Counted from the stretch's first letter, positions 1-9,848 are shown. The stretch is 64,000 nt of DNA from Ahrensia sp. R2A130 (GCF_000179775.1 NZ_AEEB01000003.1:124001-188000); one strand, 5' to 3'. The notes: generated by a model not told the origin, from the letters alone. Translations and numbers: made by a program.

Positions 1-315
1 CTGAAAGCTCTCGAGCCTGATCGCGTCAACGCGCGCCAGATCGAAGCTGCACGTCGTGCTATCACGCGTCAGATGAAACGTCAGGGCCGTGTGTGGATTC
101 GCATCTTCCCTGATTTGCCAATCTCTGCGAAACCGACCGAAGTTCGTATGGGTAAAGGTAAGGGCGCTCCTGAATATTGGGCAGCCCGTGTTGCACCTGG
201 CCGGATCATGTTCGAGATCGATGGTGTGTCGGAGCCGATTGCCCGTGAAGCCCTTCGTTTGGGTGCCATGAAGCTGTCTGTGAAGACCAAATTCATCCAG
301 CGCATCGCCGACTAA
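1..315 (+). CDS. rplP: 50S ribosomal protein L16 (5' end outside window)
   Basis: The frame is open from base 1 and encodes the last 104 residues of L16, a large-subunit protein that helps shape the tRNA-binding region. Family landmarks are the [12 protein letters not shown] and EYWAARV segments and the C-terminal [10 protein letters not shown]16 is usually about 137 residues, so roughly 33 N-terminal residues lie upstream of the window. It is followed by rpmC after 56 bases, the standard S10-operon order. Identity is certain; only the start is missing. Confidence 0.97.
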   Translation: MKALEPDRVNARQIEAARRAITRQMKRQGRVWIRIFPDLPISAKPTEVRMGKGKGAPEYWAARVAPGRIMFEIDGVSEPIAREALRLGAMKLSVKTKFIQRIAD

Positions 316-371
316 AAAATTAGTTCGCATTTCTCGCGTTTCACGTAGAGACAAATCGAAAGGTTGAGGCT

Positions 372-572
372 ATGAAGCCCAGCGACATCCGCGCCATGAG
401 CGAAGATCAGTTGAAAGATCAGCTGATCGCATTGAAGAAAGAGCAGTTCAACCTGCGATTCCAGCGGGCAACCGGTCAGTTGGAAAACACAGCACGCATG
501 CGGCAGATTCGTCGTGACATTGCGCGCATCCAGACAATCGCCCGCCAACAGCCGGCTCAAGCGTCAGCATAG
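372..572 (+). CDS. rpmC: 50S ribosomal protein L29
   Basis: This is a 66-residue L29, a small helical-hairpin protein near the peptide exit tunnel. It opens with [14 protein letters not shown] and has the typical [11 protein letters not shown] and [19 protein letters not shown] segments. Length and charge pattern are normal. It lies between rplP and rpsQ, and a weak purine-rich Shine-Dalgarno (GGTTGAGG) precedes the ATG. Confidence 0.97.
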   Translation: MKPSDIRAMSEDQLKDQLIALKKEQFNLRFQRATGQLENTARMRQIRRDIARIQTIARQQPAQASA

Positions 573-620
573 TCCGCTGCCTCTGGTTTTCAGAGGCGGG
601 CGACACGAGGAAAGAACACA

Positions 621-851
621 ATGCCTAAACGTATTCTCCAGGGCACCGTGGTGTCCGACAAGAACGACAAGACGGTCGTCGTGAAAGTGGAACGCCGCTT
701 CACACACCCGCTGTTCAAGAAGGTTGTGCGTCGTTCGAAGAACTACAAAGCGCATGACGAAAACAACCAGCGCAAAGTCGGCGACATGGTCTCCATCGAA
801 GAGACGAAACCGATTTCAAAAGACAAGTGCTGGATCGTCCTCGAGGCGTAA
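621..851 (+). CDS. rpsQ: 30S ribosomal protein S17
   Basis: S17 is an OB-fold primary 16S rRNA-binding protein of the small subunit. The 76-residue product begins [19 protein letters not shown] and has the core [27 protein letters not shown], split here by family convention rather than by any break. The ATG at 621 follows a GAGGAAAGA ribosome-binding site. It sits between rpmC and rplN as expected. Confidence 0.97.
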   Translation: MPKRILQGTVVSDKNDKTVVVKVERRFTHPLFKKVVRRSKNYKAHDENNQRKVGDMVSIEETKPISKDKCWIVLEA

Positions 852-956
852 GCTTCGATTGATTCAACACACGAGCAGGGCAGCGTAAGCTTCCCGCAAA
901 TGGCACTTGGGTCTGACCGTTCCGGTCGGGCCCTTCAATAATAGAAGAGAACAGCC

Positions 957-1325
957 ATGATTCAGATGCAAACTAACCTGGACGTTGCCGACAATTCCGG
1001 CGCGCGCCGCGTCATGTGCATCAAAGTGCTTGGCGGCTCCAAGCGCAAATATGCAGGTGTGGGTGACATCATTGTCGTCTCCATCAAAGAAGCTATTCCG
1101 CGCGGCCGCGTTAAAAAGGGTGATGTGGCAAAAGCCGTCGTCGTCCGCACTGCGAAAGACATTCAGCGCGCTGACGGTTCGGTGATCCGTTTCGACACCA
1201 ACGCCGCCGTGCTGATCGACAGCAAGGGCGAGCCGACCGGCACGCGTATCTTCGGCCCGGTGCCGCGCGAACTGCGCGCCAAGCGTCACATGAAGATCAT
1301 CTCGCTGGCACCGGAGGTGCTCTGA
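957..1325 (+). CDS. rplN: 50S ribosomal protein L14
   Basis: The 122 residues are full length for L14, a protein at the subunit interface. It starts [19 protein letters not shown] and contains the conserved [13 protein letters not shown] and VPRELR segments near the C-terminus. A 105-base spacer separates it from rpsQ, longer than other gaps in this operon. The spacer ends with an AGAAGAGA ribosome-binding site. No independent promoter could be identified there. Confidence 0.97.
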   Translation: MIQMQTNLDVADNSGARRVMCIKVLGGSKRKYAGVGDIIVVSIKEAIPRGRVKKGDVAKAVVVRTAKDIQRADGSVIRFDTNAAVLIDSKGEPTGTRIFGPVPRELRAKRHMKIISLAPEVL

Positions 1326-1355
1326 GGCGAAAGTCCAGAGCGTTAAGGAACCGAT

Positions 1356-1670
1356 ATGAACAAGATCAAAAAAGGCGACACTGTCGTCGTGTTGTCTGGT
1401 AAGGACAAAGGTCGCTCCGGCACTGTGCTGGAAATGATCACCAAGACCGACCGTGTGCTTGTGCAGGGCGTCAACATGGTCAAGCGTCACACGAAACAGT
1501 CGCAGGAAACCGAAGGCGGTATCATCGCCAAGGAAGCCTCACTTCACATTTCCAACCTCGCGCTTGCCGATCCCAAAGACGGCAAGGCAACGCGCGTTGG
1601 AATTAAAACCAATGACGACGGCAAGCGCGTCCGCTTCGCCAAACGCTCCGGAGACCTGATCGATGGCTGA
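1356..1670 (+). CDS. rplX: 50S ribosomal protein L24
   Basis: L24 is an early assembly initiator of the 50S subunit. The 104-residue product starts [20 protein letters not shown], which is the KOW motif, and ends [15 protein letters not shown]. The start at 1356 follows a TTAAGGAACC ribosome-binding site. Its last 8 bases overlap the start of rplE in another frame, so the two are probably translationally coupled. Confidence 0.97.
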   Translation: MNKIKKGDTVVVLSGKDKGRSGTVLEMITKTDRVLVQGVNMVKRHTKQSQETEGGIIAKEASLHISNLALADPKDGKATRVGIKTNDDGKRVRFAKRSGDLIDG

Positions 1671-2244
1671 GCAGAAATCCGAGCCGCGGCTCAAGAAGCA
1701 TTACGAAGATAGCGTCAAGAAGGCTATGCAGGAGAAGTTTGCTTACGCGAACGTCATGCAGATGCCCCGTCTCGACAAGATCGTGCTGAACATGGGCGTT
1801 GGTGAGTCCACCGCCGATTCCAAAAAGGCTTCGGTTGCTGCCGAAGACCTCACCCTCATCGCTGGCCAGAAGGCCATGGTGACACGGGCCAAGAAGTCCA
1901 TCGCGGGCTTTAAGGTACGTGAAGAGATGCCACTGGGTGCGAAAGTTACCCTGCGCGGCACTCAAATGTACGAATTCATGGACCGTCTGATCACCATCGC
2001 GCTGCCGCGCGTTCGTGACTTCCGCGGCCTGAATCCAAAGAGCTTCGATGGTCGTGGCAACTTCGCCATGGGCATTAAAGAACACATCGTGTTTCCAGAG
2101 ATCAATTACGACAAGGTCGATCAGATCTGGGGCATGGACGTCATCGTCTGTACGACGGCTGCAACGGATGATGAGGCACGCGAACTGCTGCGCGCTTTCA
2201 ACTTCCCGTTCCCCGCACCCAAGGAAGAGAAAGAAGCCGCTTAA
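1663..2244 (+). CDS. rplE: 50S ribosomal protein L5
   Basis: L5 binds 5S rRNA in the central protuberance. The 193-residue product has the signature [13 protein letters not shown] (about residues 38-50), the [19 protein letters not shown] segment and the [18 protein letters not shown] core. The ATG lies inside the 3' end of rplX, an 8-base overlap. The product is slightly longer than the usual 179-185 residues because of an Ala/Glu/Lys-rich C-terminal tail ([10 protein letters not shown]). Confidence 0.97.
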   Translation: MAEQKSEPRLKKHYEDSVKKAMQEKFAYANVMQMPRLDKIVLNMGVGESTADSKKASVAAEDLTLIAGQKAMVTRAKKSIAGFKVREEMPLGAKVTLRGTQMYEFMDRLITIALPRVRDFRGLNPKSFDGRGNFAMGIKEHIVFPEINYDKVDQIWGMDVIVCTTAATDDEARELLRAFNFPFPAPKEEKEAA

Positions 2245-2318
2245 GGCTTCTACTCTTCGAAAGTGCGGGCCGGCATGGTGCCCGGCCGTAACGGCAAACG
2301 AATATGAGGACTAATTGA

Positions 2319-2624
2319 ATGGCCAAGGTTTCGGCAATCGAGAAGAACAAGAAGAAGCAGCGTCTGGTGGCTAAGTTCGCCGCCAAACGTGCTGAACTTA
2401 AAGAAATCATCAACAACCGCGAACTGCCAATCGAAGAGCGCTTCCGCGCGCAACTTCAGCTTGCAGCTCTTCCGCGCAATGGCGCGAAGACACGGGTTCG
2501 CAACCGTTGTAACATCACAGGTCGTCCACGTGCTTACTATCGTAAGTTGGGCATGAGCCGTATCGCGATGCGTGAACTGGGGTCGAATGGCCTCGTTCCC
2601 GGCCTCGTCAAATCCAGCTGGTAA
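2319..2624 (+). CDS. rpsN: 30S ribosomal protein S14
   Basis: This is the long (101-residue) S14 form, which lacks the two CxxC zinc pairs found in the short form. It starts [17 protein letters not shown] and ends [27 protein letters not shown], a typical proteobacterial S14 C-terminus. It is placed between rplE and rpsH, with an AGGACTAATTG leader in front of the ATG. Confidence 0.97.
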   Translation: MAKVSAIEKNKKKQRLVAKFAAKRAELKEIINNRELPIEERFRAQLQLAALPRNGAKTRVRNRCNITGRPRAYYRKLGMSRIAMRELGSNGLVPGLVKSSW

Positions 2625-2636
2625 GGAGCGCGCATC

Positions 2637-3032
2637 ATGATGAACGATCCTGTAGGTGACATGCTCACCCGTATCCGTAACGGTTTGATGCGCGGTAAGG
2701 GCTCTGTGTCCACGCCGGCTTCGAAACTTCGCGGTCGTATTCTCGACGTGCTGGAAGCTGAGGGCTACATCCGTGGCTATTCCCGCACTGACTACGACAA
2801 CGGCAAAGCGGATTTCGAAATCGAACTGAAATATTTCGATGGCGCTCCTGTGATCCGTGAGATCACACGCATCTCGAAGCCCGGTCGTCGTGTCTATTCG
2901 TCGGTCAAGACGATGCCACGCGTCGCTAACGGCCTCGGTATCTCGATCCTCTCCACGCCCAAAGGTGTGATGGCGGACCACGATGCGCGTGAGCACAATG
3001 TCGGTGGCGAGGTGCTTTGCCGGATCTTCTGA
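2637..3032 (+). CDS. rpsH: 30S ribosomal protein S8
   Basis: S8 binds the central domain of 16S rRNA and in other bacteria represses its own operon. The 131-residue product begins [21 protein letters not shown] and ends [31 protein letters not shown], both diagnostic. Two consecutive ATG codons (2637 and 2640) follow a TAAGGAG ribosome-binding site; either could be used. It lies 12 bases after rpsN. Confidence 0.97.
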   Translation: MMNDPVGDMLTRIRNGLMRGKGSVSTPASKLRGRILDVLEAEGYIRGYSRTDYDNGKADFEIELKYFDGAPVIREITRISKPGRRVYSSVKTMPRVANGLGISILSTPKGVMADHDAREHNVGGEVLCRIF

Positions 3033-3115
3033 TCTTGTTTTAGGGCACTCAATTTTAATCACGCCCGGCCTTCTTATGGTTGGCTTGGGCGCAGAAAAAC
3101 AGGCGAGACAACATT

Positions 3116-3649
3116 ATGTCACGTATCGGCAAAAAACCGGTTAGCGTCCCCGATGGGGTAACGGCTACCGTCGACGGCCAGACCGTCACAGCCAAAGGTC
3201 CTAAGGGCGAGCTGTCCTTTGTGGTCAACCAGCAGGTCATGGTCAAATTGGAAGATGGCATCGTGTCCGTCGATCCGGCGGACAAGTCGAAGGACGCACG
3301 GTCCCAGTGGGGCATGTCGCGCACCATGATCGAGAACATGTTCACCGGCGTTAAAGACGGTTACGAGCGTAAGCTTGAAATCAATGGCGTTGGTTATCGT
3401 GCTGCTATGCAGGGCAAGAACGTTCAGCTCTCGCTTGGCTTCAGTCACGAAGTGATTTACACGCCGCCTGAAGGCGTTTCGATCGTCTGTCCGAAACCAA
3501 CGGAAATTGTCATCACCGGTCACGACAAACAGGTCGTTGGTCAGGTGGCTGCAAAAATCCGCGCATACCGTCCGCCGGAGCCCTATAAGGGCAAGGGCGT
3601 GAAATATGCTGAAGAGACAGTCTTCCGCAAAGAAGGCAAGAAGAAGTAA
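3116..3649 (+). CDS. rplF: 50S ribosomal protein L6
   Basis: The 177 residues are the usual length for L6, a two-domain protein near the sarcin-ricin loop and GTPase centre. The start at [17 protein letters not shown] was chosen over an upstream in-frame start because it matches the family N-terminus. The C-terminal signature [19 protein letters not shown] is complete. Only one base separates its stop from the ATG of rplR. Confidence 0.97.
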   Translation: MSRIGKKPVSVPDGVTATVDGQTVTAKGPKGELSFVVNQQVMVKLEDGIVSVDPADKSKDARSQWGMSRTMIENMFTGVKDGYERKLEINGVGYRAAMQGKNVQLSLGFSHEVIYTPPEGVSIVCPKPTEIVITGHDKQVVGQVAAKIRAYRPPEPYKGKGVKYAEETVFRKEGKKK

Positions 3650-3650
3650 G

Positions 3651-3998
3651 ATGGCAAATCTCAACACCAAAGAACGCCGCGCAGCCCGCGTCCGCCGCAG
3701 CCTCAAGAAGGTTGCTAACGGTCGTCCACGTCTGTCAGTGTATCGCTCCAACGCCAACATTTACGCCCAGATCATCGATGATGTGAACGGTGTAACGCTG
3801 GCAGCGGCTTCCTCCATGGAAGGCGACAAAAAAGGCGGCGGCAACGTTGATGCAGCCGCAACCGTCGGTAAGGCGATTGCAGAACGCGCAACCAAGGCCG
3901 GTATCGCTGAGGTTGTTTTCGACCGTGGCTCCTTCCTCTACCATGGTCGCGTAAAGGCTCTTGCCGATGCTGCCCGTGAGGGTGGCCTGAAGTTCTAA
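3651..3998 (+). CDS. rplR: 50S ribosomal protein L18
   Basis: L18 binds 5S rRNA together with L5. The 115-residue product starts [20 protein letters not shown], has the [20 protein letters not shown] core and ends with [19 protein letters not shown]. The ATG was chosen for this match to family N-termini and for its one-base spacing after rplF; an in-frame start further upstream lies inside rplF. A 184-base gap follows before rpsE. Confidence 0.97.
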   Translation: MANLNTKERRAARVRRSLKKVANGRPRLSVYRSNANIYAQIIDDVNGVTLAAASSMEGDKKGGGNVDAAATVGKAIAERATKAGIAEVVFDRGSFLYHGRVKALADAAREGGLKF

Positions 3999-4182
3999 GC
4001 ACTTGCTTTAGAATGACCCAAGTTTCTCGGCGGGATGTCTCACATGAGGCTTCCGCCGTTTGCTCATTCACCTCGTAGGTTCAAACCGGCACTGACTGGT
4101 CTGCGAAAGGGAAAGGGCTTCACCGGCAAGTCGTCTGATTTGCCAAATGTTTGTGCACCCGGAAAAGAATAAGGAACAGGAT

Positions 4183-4758
4183 ATGGCACAACGTCCCGAA
4201 CGCGGAGGCCGTAACAACCGCCGCGATGAGAAGCCAGATGATGGCTTCACCGACAAACTAGTTCACATCAACCGCGTGGCCAAAGTGGTTAAAGGCGGTA
4301 AGCGTTTTGGTTTTGCTGCACTCGTCGTTGTCGGCGATCAGAAAGGCCGCGTTGGTTTTGGCCACGGTAAAGCTCGCGAAGTCCCAGAGGCTATCCGCAA
4401 AGCTTCCGAAGCTGCAAAACGCGATCTGATCTTCGTGCCATTGGCCGACGGTCGCACGCTGCACCACGATGTTCACGGTCGCCACGGCGCCGGTAAAATC
4501 ATTATGCGCGCCGCACCTGCCGGTACCGGCATCATTGCTGGTGGTCCTGTTCGTGCTGTCTTCGAAATGGTCGGCATGTCTGATGTTGTTGCCAAGTCGC
4601 TCGGTTCTTCGAACCCGTACAACATGGTTCGTGCAGCTTTCGACGGCCTCAAGCGCCAGATGCACCCCAAAGACATCGCTTCGCAGCGTGGTCTGAAATA
4701 CTCCACTCTTCAGGAGCGTCGTCGCGACCTGATCGGTGCGGAAGCGGGTGCTGAATAA
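4183..4758 (+). CDS. rpsE: 30S ribosomal protein S5
   Basis: S5 acts in decoding fidelity and mRNA unwinding at the entry channel. The start [16 protein letters not shown] at 4183 has an AAGGAACAGG ribosome-binding site. The signature [18 protein letters not shown] begins near residue 27. The [17 protein letters not shown] and [19 protein letters not shown] segments follow. It ends with TAATG, so its stop shares one base with the start of rpmD. At 191 residues it is slightly longer than the E. coli protein. Confidence 0.97.
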   Translation: MAQRPERGGRNNRRDEKPDDGFTDKLVHINRVAKVVKGGKRFGFAALVVVGDQKGRVGFGHGKAREVPEAIRKASEAAKRDLIFVPLADGRTLHHDVHGRHGAGKIIMRAAPAGTGIIAGGPVRAVFEMVGMSDVVAKSLGSSNPYNMVRAAFDGLKRQMHPKDIASQRGLKYSTLQERRRDLIGAEAGAE

Positions 4759-4949
4759 TGGCTGATAAGAAAACAGTGACCGTGGAGCAGATCGGTTCGC
4801 CGCTGCGCCGCCCCAAGGATCAGCGTCAGACCCTAGTCGGTCTCGGCCTGAACAAGATGAACCGTCGTCGCACGCTGGAAGATACTCCTTCCGTGCGCGG
4901 CATGATCCGCAAGGTTTCTCACCTCGTCAAAGTCGTCGACGAAGCCTAA
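4758..4949 (+). CDS. rpmD: 50S ribosomal protein L30
   Basis: The 63-residue product is a normal bacterial L30. It contains [36 protein letters not shown] as the core (the segment spans about residues 10-45) and ends [18 protein letters not shown]. Its ATG overlaps the rpsE stop by one base, which suggests translational coupling. rplO follows after 17 bases. Confidence 0.97.
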   Translation: MADKKTVTVEQIGSPLRRPKDQRQTLVGLGLNKMNRRRTLEDTPSVRGMIRKVSHLVKVVDEA

Positions 4950-4966
4950 GCAGGAGGATCTGAATT

Positions 4967-5446
4967 ATGAAACTCAATGAAATCTCCGACAACGAAGGCG
5001 CAACGCCAAGCCGCAAGCGCGTTGGTCGTGGCATTGGTTCCGGCACCGGCAAGACCGGTGGTCGCGGTGTGAAGGGGCAGAAGTCCCGTTCCGGTGTAGC
5101 CATCAAGGGTTACGAAGGCGGGCAGATGCCAATCTATCGTCGTCTGCCAAAGCGTGGTTTCTCGAACGCACAGTTCGCGAACAAGTACAATGAAGTCTCC
5201 ATCGCCCGCCTTGAAAAGGCAGTCGAAGCTGGCAAGTTGGACGTCAAGAAAACTGTCGATGCAGCAGCTTTGAAAGAAGCCGGTGTCATCCGTCGCGAGC
5301 TCGACGGTGTCCGCATCCTCGGTGGTTCCGAAGCCAAGTCGAAGTTCAACCTCGACGTGACCGGGGCCTCCAAAGGCGCCATCGAAGCCATCGAAAAAGC
5401 CGGTGGCTCTATCAAGGTCGCCGCTAAGGAAGCCGCCGCTGAATAA
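4967..5446 (+). CDS. rplO: 50S ribosomal protein L15
   Basis: L15 is a late-assembling 50S protein. The 159-residue product begins [20 protein letters not shown] and has the Gly-rich RNA-binding region [24 protein letters not shown] (residues about 19-42), followed by [16 protein letters not shown]. An AGGAGG ribosome-binding site precedes the ATG. In most bacteria secY follows directly. Here a strong terminator and two other genes come first. Confidence 0.97.
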   Translation: MKLNEISDNEGATPSRKRVGRGIGSGTGKTGGRGVKGQKSRSGVAIKGYEGGQMPIYRRLPKRGFSNAQFANKYNEVSIARLEKAVEAGKLDVKKTVDAAALKEAGVIRRELDGVRILGGSEAKSKFNLDVTGASKGAIEAIEKAGGSIKVAAKEAAAE

Positions 5447-5472
5447 GCGACGCCTCTTGCGACAAAGATCAG

Positions 5473-5502
5473 AGGCCCGGTGCGAAAGCATCGGGCCTTT
5501 TT
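5473..5502 (+). terminator. Intrinsic terminator after rplO
   Basis: An 11-bp stem (AGGCCCGGTGC paired with GCATCGGGCCT, one G-U pair) is closed by a GAAA tetraloop and followed by five T residues. It is a textbook Rho-independent terminator lying inside the spc operon, between rplO and the genes that lead to secY. It implies that the downstream genes need readthrough or their own promoter. Confidence 0.9.
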
Positions 5503-5608
5503 CGTTGATGAATTTGAAAACTGTTGCCGTGCGCCTTACCGGACATTGCAATGCGAGAACCACTCAAACTTCACCCTACAGTCGCGCATACTATCGACCG
5601 TGAGACAA

Positions 5609-5638
5609 TTGAGCGTCTCGGCGCCCAAAAAATATGAT
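5609..5638 (+). promoter_or_regulatory. Candidate sigma-70 promoter for the Imm11-like gene
   Basis: TTGAGC (5609-5614) and TATGAT (5633-5638) are separated by 18 bases and match the -35 and -10 consensus at 4/6 and 5/6 positions. Transcription would begin near 5645, about 24 bases before the ATG at 5669. The position just downstream of a strong terminator supports a fresh start site. The call comes from reading the sequence only. Confidence 0.5.
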
Positions 5639-5668
5639 TTCATTTTCTTTCGAACGGGTAAAACCAAA

Positions 5669-6373
5669 ATGGCTGCAACGGTTGAATTACAACATAGTGG
5701 GAAGTTTTACAGAACGAAGGGTGAATGCCTGAACGTCAAGGGCGAGCGTTATAAGGATGGTCTTTCTGCTTGGCATAAAGCTTACGATCTTAGCAATATG
5801 GCGGTCGCATCTTACGAAGGCGTTCCTGTCCCAGTAGACATCGCACCAGACACTGTGCGCCTGACGCAAGGTGGGAAGCTCTACGATAGCAACATCTTTG
5901 TTGGCGTGCCGCTTTTCAGCGAGCGGTTTCGGCAGGCAGTCGAGGATATAGAACCCGGCGTTCATCAATTCCTGCCGGTGAAGGTCATTGGTGTCGATGG
6001 TGAGTCATATTCCGAGCCATGGTGGTCTTTCAACATTTGTCAGTTGGTTGATTCCATCAGCCCCGAGTTGGGCGGTGTTTATAAGCAGGAATGGGAATAC
6101 CTTCGTGAAGAAAAATACGAAAAATTCACATGGAATATAAAGTCTGGGTGGTTGCCGGGTCGCGTTCCTGAGCCAGACGATAGCGACCCGTACAATCCCT
6201 ACACGATGAACCCGAGCAAGAAACTCGCCGTTTATAAGGATCGCATTGCCGGCCGTGCGGCATGGATCGACAGCCGGTTACCCCGCACATTTTATTCCGA
6301 TGCCCTTATGGCGCGCATCGAGGCCGAGGGCATGGAAGGTTTCTACGTCGTCCATCACTGGAAAGAGATCTAG
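5669..6373 (+). CDS. Probable Imm11/DUF1629-family protein (immunity-like)
   Basis: The 234-residue protein has no signal peptide or membrane segment. Its layout resembles the Imm11 (DUF1629) family. There is a central LFSERFRQAVEDIEPGVHQF then LPVKV segment (about residues 89-113), a following WWSFNICQLVDSIS stretch, and a C-terminal PRTFYSDALMARIEAEGMEGFYV, which matches the family's conserved 'serine-acidic ... gly-phe' end. Imm11 members are predicted immunity proteins against polymorphic toxins. No toxin gene is adjacent. The ATG at 5669 is the best supported start; its ribosome-binding site is weak. The DNA looks more A/T-rich than the ribosomal genes around it. It is followed 9 bases later by the GATE-domain gene, so the two are likely co-transcribed. 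Family assignment is by recalled motif pattern and should be tested by profile search. Confidence 0.6.
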   Translation: MAATVELQHSGKFYRTKGECLNVKGERYKDGLSAWHKAYDLSNMAVASYEGVPVPVDIAPDTVRLTQGGKLYDSNIFVGVPLFSERFRQAVEDIEPGVHQFLPVKVIGVDGESYSEPWWSFNICQLVDSISPELGGVYKQEWEYLREEKYEKFTWNIKSGWLPGRVPEPDDSDPYNPYTMNPSKKLAVYKDRIAGRAAWIDSRLPRTFYSDALMARIEAEGMEGFYVVHHWKEI

Positions 6374-6382
6374 GGCAACAAG

Positions 6383-7339
6383 ATGAACACTCATCAGTAT
6401 CTACGATCTCTGGTCAGTCGTACCGCCACGACCTTCCTAAAGCTCGTCAAAATCATGCTGCCGGTGATGATCTTTGTTCGTATCGCTGACCAGCTCGGTT
6501 TCTCGAAATGGCTGGGCGATGTTCTTGCGCCGGTCATGTGTCTGGTCGGCTTGCCGGGTGAGGCGGGGCTGGTTTGGGCCATTGCTTTGCTCACCGGTTT
6601 TTATGGTGGAGTAGGCGGTTTGGTGGCGCTCGTGGCGACGGTGGAATTGACAGCACTGCAACTCAATATTCTGCTGTCGATGATCATGTTCGCTCACGCG
6701 CTTCCGGTGGAGCAATCCATCGTTCGTGCGGCAGGCGTGAGCGCAGTGGCCACCGGTCTGGTGCGAATCGCCACAGCGATCACATTCGGGTTTTTGCTGT
6801 GGCACATCGGTAGTGCGACTGAGGTGCTCACGGAGCCTGCACAGTTGGGCTTCCTGCCGGAGGTCCAAACGGATACAGGTTGGTTGGCATGGACCATCTC
6901 AACCATTCGTACACTCGGTTTTATGCTCCTCATTCTGTTCGTTCTTCTCGCATTATTGGACTGTATTCGCCGCATCGGCCTGTTCGATCGTCTGACAGCA
7001 CTCCTCACGCCGTTCTTCCGCATGATTGGCATCGTGCCCGCGCTTGCCCCATTGGTGACCATCGGCATGTTGCTTGGCCTCAGTTATGGTGGCGGACTGA
7101 TCGTTGAGGAGACGAAGAAGCGCCAATACAGCCGTCGCGAGTTGTTCACGCCATTGGCTGGCCTCTCGATTATTCATGCCGTTCTGGAAGATACATTTGT
7201 CGCCATCGCCCTTGGTGCGAACATTTGGATCATTCTTGTTTGGCATACGCTCTACGCCTTTGCGGTTATTGCCTTGATTGGTGGGATCATTCAGCTTTGG
7301 CCTCGAAAGACGATTGCCCCAAAGCGCCACTCTCTCTAA
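6383..7339 (+). CDS. Nucleoside recognition (GATE) domain membrane protein
   Basis: The 318-residue integral membrane protein has about eight hydrophobic segments. It is built from two related halves, near residues 20-140 and 175-305. Motifs such as GFYGGVGGLVAL, ALPVEQSIV and SYGGGLIVEETKK followed by PLAGLSIIHAVLEDT are those of the nucleoside-recognition/GATE family, seen also in spore maturation proteins SpmA/B and concentrative nucleoside transporters. The substrate is unknown. It is 9 bases downstream of the Imm11-like gene and upstream of secY. Confidence 0.75.
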   Translation: MNTHQYLRSLVSRTATTFLKLVKIMLPVMIFVRIADQLGFSKWLGDVLAPVMCLVGLPGEAGLVWAIALLTGFYGGVGGLVALVATVELTALQLNILLSMIMFAHALPVEQSIVRAAGVSAVATGLVRIATAITFGFLLWHIGSATEVLTEPAQLGFLPEVQTDTGWLAWTISTIRTLGFMLLILFVLLALLDCIRRIGLFDRLTALLTPFFRMIGIVPALAPLVTIGMLLGLSYGGGLIVEETKKRQYSRRELFTPLAGLSIIHAVLEDTFVAIALGANIWIILVWHTLYAFAVIALIGGIIQLWPRKTIAPKRHSL

Positions 7340-7493
7340 GGAAGGCGTGATCGTTTTGCAGCGTGTGTGACTACGTGCGACTGCATGCTTGAAATTACAG
7401 TGGTGCGGACCCCACATGGGGCGTTCCATGCAGAGCCGGTCGTTTGTTGCCTGAAAGGGCAGGGCGACATCAGCGGACACAGCGGAGACTTCT

Positions 7494-8894
7494 ATGGCAT
7501 CAGCTGCCGAACAACTTGCCGCCAATCTGAACTACAAAACGTTTTCCAAGGCGACCGACCTTAAGAAGCGTATCTGGTTCACCCTTTTGGCGCTTATCGT
7601 TTATCGCCTTGGCACATATATTCCTGTGCCAGGCATCAATCCGGAGCAGTTGCAGGCGGCATTCGACCAGCAGAGCCAAGGCGTGTTGGGTCTGGTGAAC
7701 ATGTTTGCCGGTGGCGCTGTGGAGCGCTTGGCGATCTTCGCGCTAGGCATCATGCCGTATATTTCGGCCTCCATCATCATGCAGCTTATGACGTCGGTTA
7801 TTCCGACGCTGGAAGCGCTGAAGAAAGAGGGCGAGCAGGGCCGCAAGGTCATCAACCAATACACCCGCTATGGCACGGTTATTCTTGGCACGGCGCAGGC
7901 CTACGGCATCGCTATCGGCCTGAACGGCGCTGAAGGCATGGTGCTGAACCCCGGTTGGTTCTTTATTCTCACCACGGTCGTGACGCTTGTTGGCGGCACC
8001 ATGTTCCTCATGTGGCTGGGTGAGCAGATCACCGCACGCGGCATCGGTAATGGTATTTCCCTCATCATCTTCGCAGGCATCGTGGCAGCTCTTCCGGGCG
8101 CTCTGGCGCAGCTGCTGGATGCTGGTGCAACAGGCTCGATCTCCACACTCACCATGCTTGGTGTGTTGGTGGCCATCATTGCGCTCATCGCGTTCATCGT
8201 CTTCATTGAACGCGCTCAGCGTCGCTTGTTGATTCAGTATCCAAAGCGTCAGGTCGGCAACAAAATGTTCCAGGGGGATTCGTCCCATCTGCCTCTGAAG
8301 CTGAACACCGCTGGCGTCATTCCGCCGATCTTTGCATCGTCTTTGCTGCTGTTGCCTGCCACGATCACCGGCTTTTCCGCCGCTGGCGAGCAGGGCGAGT
8401 GGGCAGCATGGATTTCCGCCTTCCTCGGCCGCGGTCAGCCGGGCTACTTGCTGTTCTACGGCGGCATGATCCTGTTCTTCGCGTTCTTCTACACGGCCAT
8501 CGTGTTCAACCCGAAGGAAACCGCTGACAACCTTAAACAGCATGGTGGTTTTATTCCGGGCATTCGCCCCGGTGACCGCACGGCTGAATATATTGATTAC
8601 GTGCTCACCCGCATCACCGTGGCAGGTGCGATCTATCTGGTCTTCGTCTGTCTGCTGCCCGAAATGTTCCTGACGGGACTGGGCATCTCTGTTTTCCTCG
8701 GCGGCACGTCGTTGCTCATCGTTGTTTCGGTAACGATGGATACGGTGCAACAGGTGCAAAGCCACTTGTTTGCCCAGCAATATGAGGGTCTGATCCAGAA
8801 ATCGAAGTTGCGCGGGGCGAAATCGTCCGGCGCGAGGGGAGGAACGCCGGGCGGTAAGCCGGGCGGTCGCAAGACGGGACGACGCAAGAAATGA
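7494..8894 (+). CDS. secY: Preprotein translocase subunit SecY
   Basis: SecY is the channel of the Sec translocon in the inner membrane. The 466-residue protein has ten predicted membrane helices. It starts [20 protein letters not shown], then [25 protein letters not shown], with the [16 protein letters not shown] and [23 protein letters not shown] signatures. It ends in a strongly basic Gly/Lys/Arg tail of about 30 residues, longer than in E. coli. The stop overlaps the adk start (ATGA). About 150 bases of non-coding DNA precede it. Confidence 0.97.
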   Translation: MASAAEQLAANLNYKTFSKATDLKKRIWFTLLALIVYRLGTYIPVPGINPEQLQAAFDQQSQGVLGLVNMFAGGAVERLAIFALGIMPYISASIIMQLMTSVIPTLEALKKEGEQGRKVINQYTRYGTVILGTAQAYGIAIGLNGAEGMVLNPGWFFILTTVVTLVGGTMFLMWLGEQITARGIGNGISLIIFAGIVAALPGALAQLLDAGATGSISTLTMLGVLVAIIALIAFIVFIERAQRRLLIQYPKRQVGNKMFQGDSSHLPLKLNTAGVIPPIFASSLLLLPATITGFSAAGEQGEWAAWISAFLGRGQPGYLLFYGGMILFFAFFYTAIVFNPKETADNLKQHGGFIPGIRPGDRTAEYIDYVLTRITVAGAIYLVFVCLLPEMFLTGLGISVFLGGTSLLIVVSVTMDTVQQVQSHLFAQQYEGLIQKSKLRGAKSSGARGGTPGGKPGGRKTGRRKK

Positions 8895-9541
8895 GACTAA
8901 TCCTACTTGGCCCTCCCGGGGCCGGCAAAGGTACGCAGGCACACCGGCTGGTGGAAGAGCACAAAATCCCGCAGCTCTCTACAGGCGATATGCTTCGCGC
9001 TGCCGTGGCGGCTGGAACCGAAACAGGCCTCCGCGCCAAAGCAATCATGGATGCAGGCAAGCTGGTGTCTGACGATGTGGTCAACGCAATTGTCTCTGAT
9101 CGCATTGACGAAGCAGACTGCGCTAACGGGTTCATTCTCGATGGCTACCCTCGCACGTTGCCGCAAGCTGATGCGGTAGAAGCGATGTTGGCTGAGAAGG
9201 GCACGGCGCTCGATGCCGTCGTTGAACTTCGTGTCGATGATGATGCCATGGTCGAGCGCGTGGCCGGTCGATACACCTGTGCCAATTGCGGAGCCGGCTA
9301 CCACGACACATTGAACAAGCCGGAAGCCGAAGGCGTTTGCGACAAATGTGGTTCCAAAGAATTCAAGCGTCGCCCAGACGACAACGCGGAAGCCATGCGC
9401 ACCCGCCTTCAAGTCTATTACAAAGAAACCTCTCCGCTCATCGGCTACTATTACGCCAAAGAGAAACTGCGCACCGTCGATGGCATGGGCGCAATCGATC
9501 AGGTGAGTGAAGAAATCGGTGCGGTACTCGCGCAGGTTTAA
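8891..9541 (+). CDS. adk: Adenylate kinase
   Basis: This enzyme catalyses ATP + AMP to 2 ADP in the cytoplasm. The 216-residue long form has the P-loop GPPGAGKGT (residues 7-15), the AMP-binding [11 protein letters not shown] and a LID domain. The LID carries four cysteines (130, 133, 150, 153) positioned for structural zinc binding, as in Gram-positive enzymes and many alphaproteobacteria. Its ATG overlaps the secY stop, so translation is probably coupled. Confidence 0.97.
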   Translation: MRLILLGPPGAGKGTQAHRLVEEHKIPQLSTGDMLRAAVAAGTETGLRAKAIMDAGKLVSDDVVNAIVSDRIDEADCANGFILDGYPRTLPQADAVEAMLAEKGTALDAVVELRVDDDAMVERVAGRYTCANCGAGYHDTLNKPEAEGVCDKCGSKEFKRRPDDNAEAMRTRLQVYYKETSPLIGYYYAKEKLRTVDGMGAIDQVSEEIGAVLAQV

Positions 9542-9547
9542 CGACAT

Positions 9548-9581
9548 CTGTTCTGCTCCAACCAAAATGCGAGCAGAACAG
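9548..9581 (+). terminator. Hairpin after adk, possible terminator or attenuator
   Basis: A perfect 11-bp inverted repeat (CTGTTCTGCTC and GAGCAGAACAG) with a 12-base loop lies 7 bases after the adk stop. No T-tract follows, so it may be an mRNA-stabilising or partial termination structure. A second smaller inverted repeat, TGACAG and CTGTCA, lies at 9598-9615. Confidence 0.5.
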
Positions 9582-9848
9582 CACTTGACCGGAAGCTTGA
9601 CAGTCCTACCTGTCATGTGTTGACGCGCGAAGGCTTCACGCTTAAGACGCACCAACAATCCGCTACATTAATAGTGATCGGATTCGGAATGCTCCTCAAA
9701 TGGGGATCAATTCGAGCGGTCGCTCTGGGCTTTGGCCCCGCACTATGCGGGCGTTCTGGTCCGCAAACCATTCGCATACCGCGACTTTCTTCCCACCGGC
9801 GGCGCCAAGCTGCTGGATCGGGAACATCAACTTGGCAAGGAGAGCAGC

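Noticed and set aside
7743..8942. 399-codon open frame on the minus strand opposite secY
   Set aside because: It is antisense to a clear SecY gene, has an Arg/His/Gln-rich shadow composition and no family features.
9732..9848. N-terminal extension of S13
   Set aside because: It would begin with a TTG and carry no S13 sequence; the GTG at 9849 has a strong ribosome-binding site and gives the family length.
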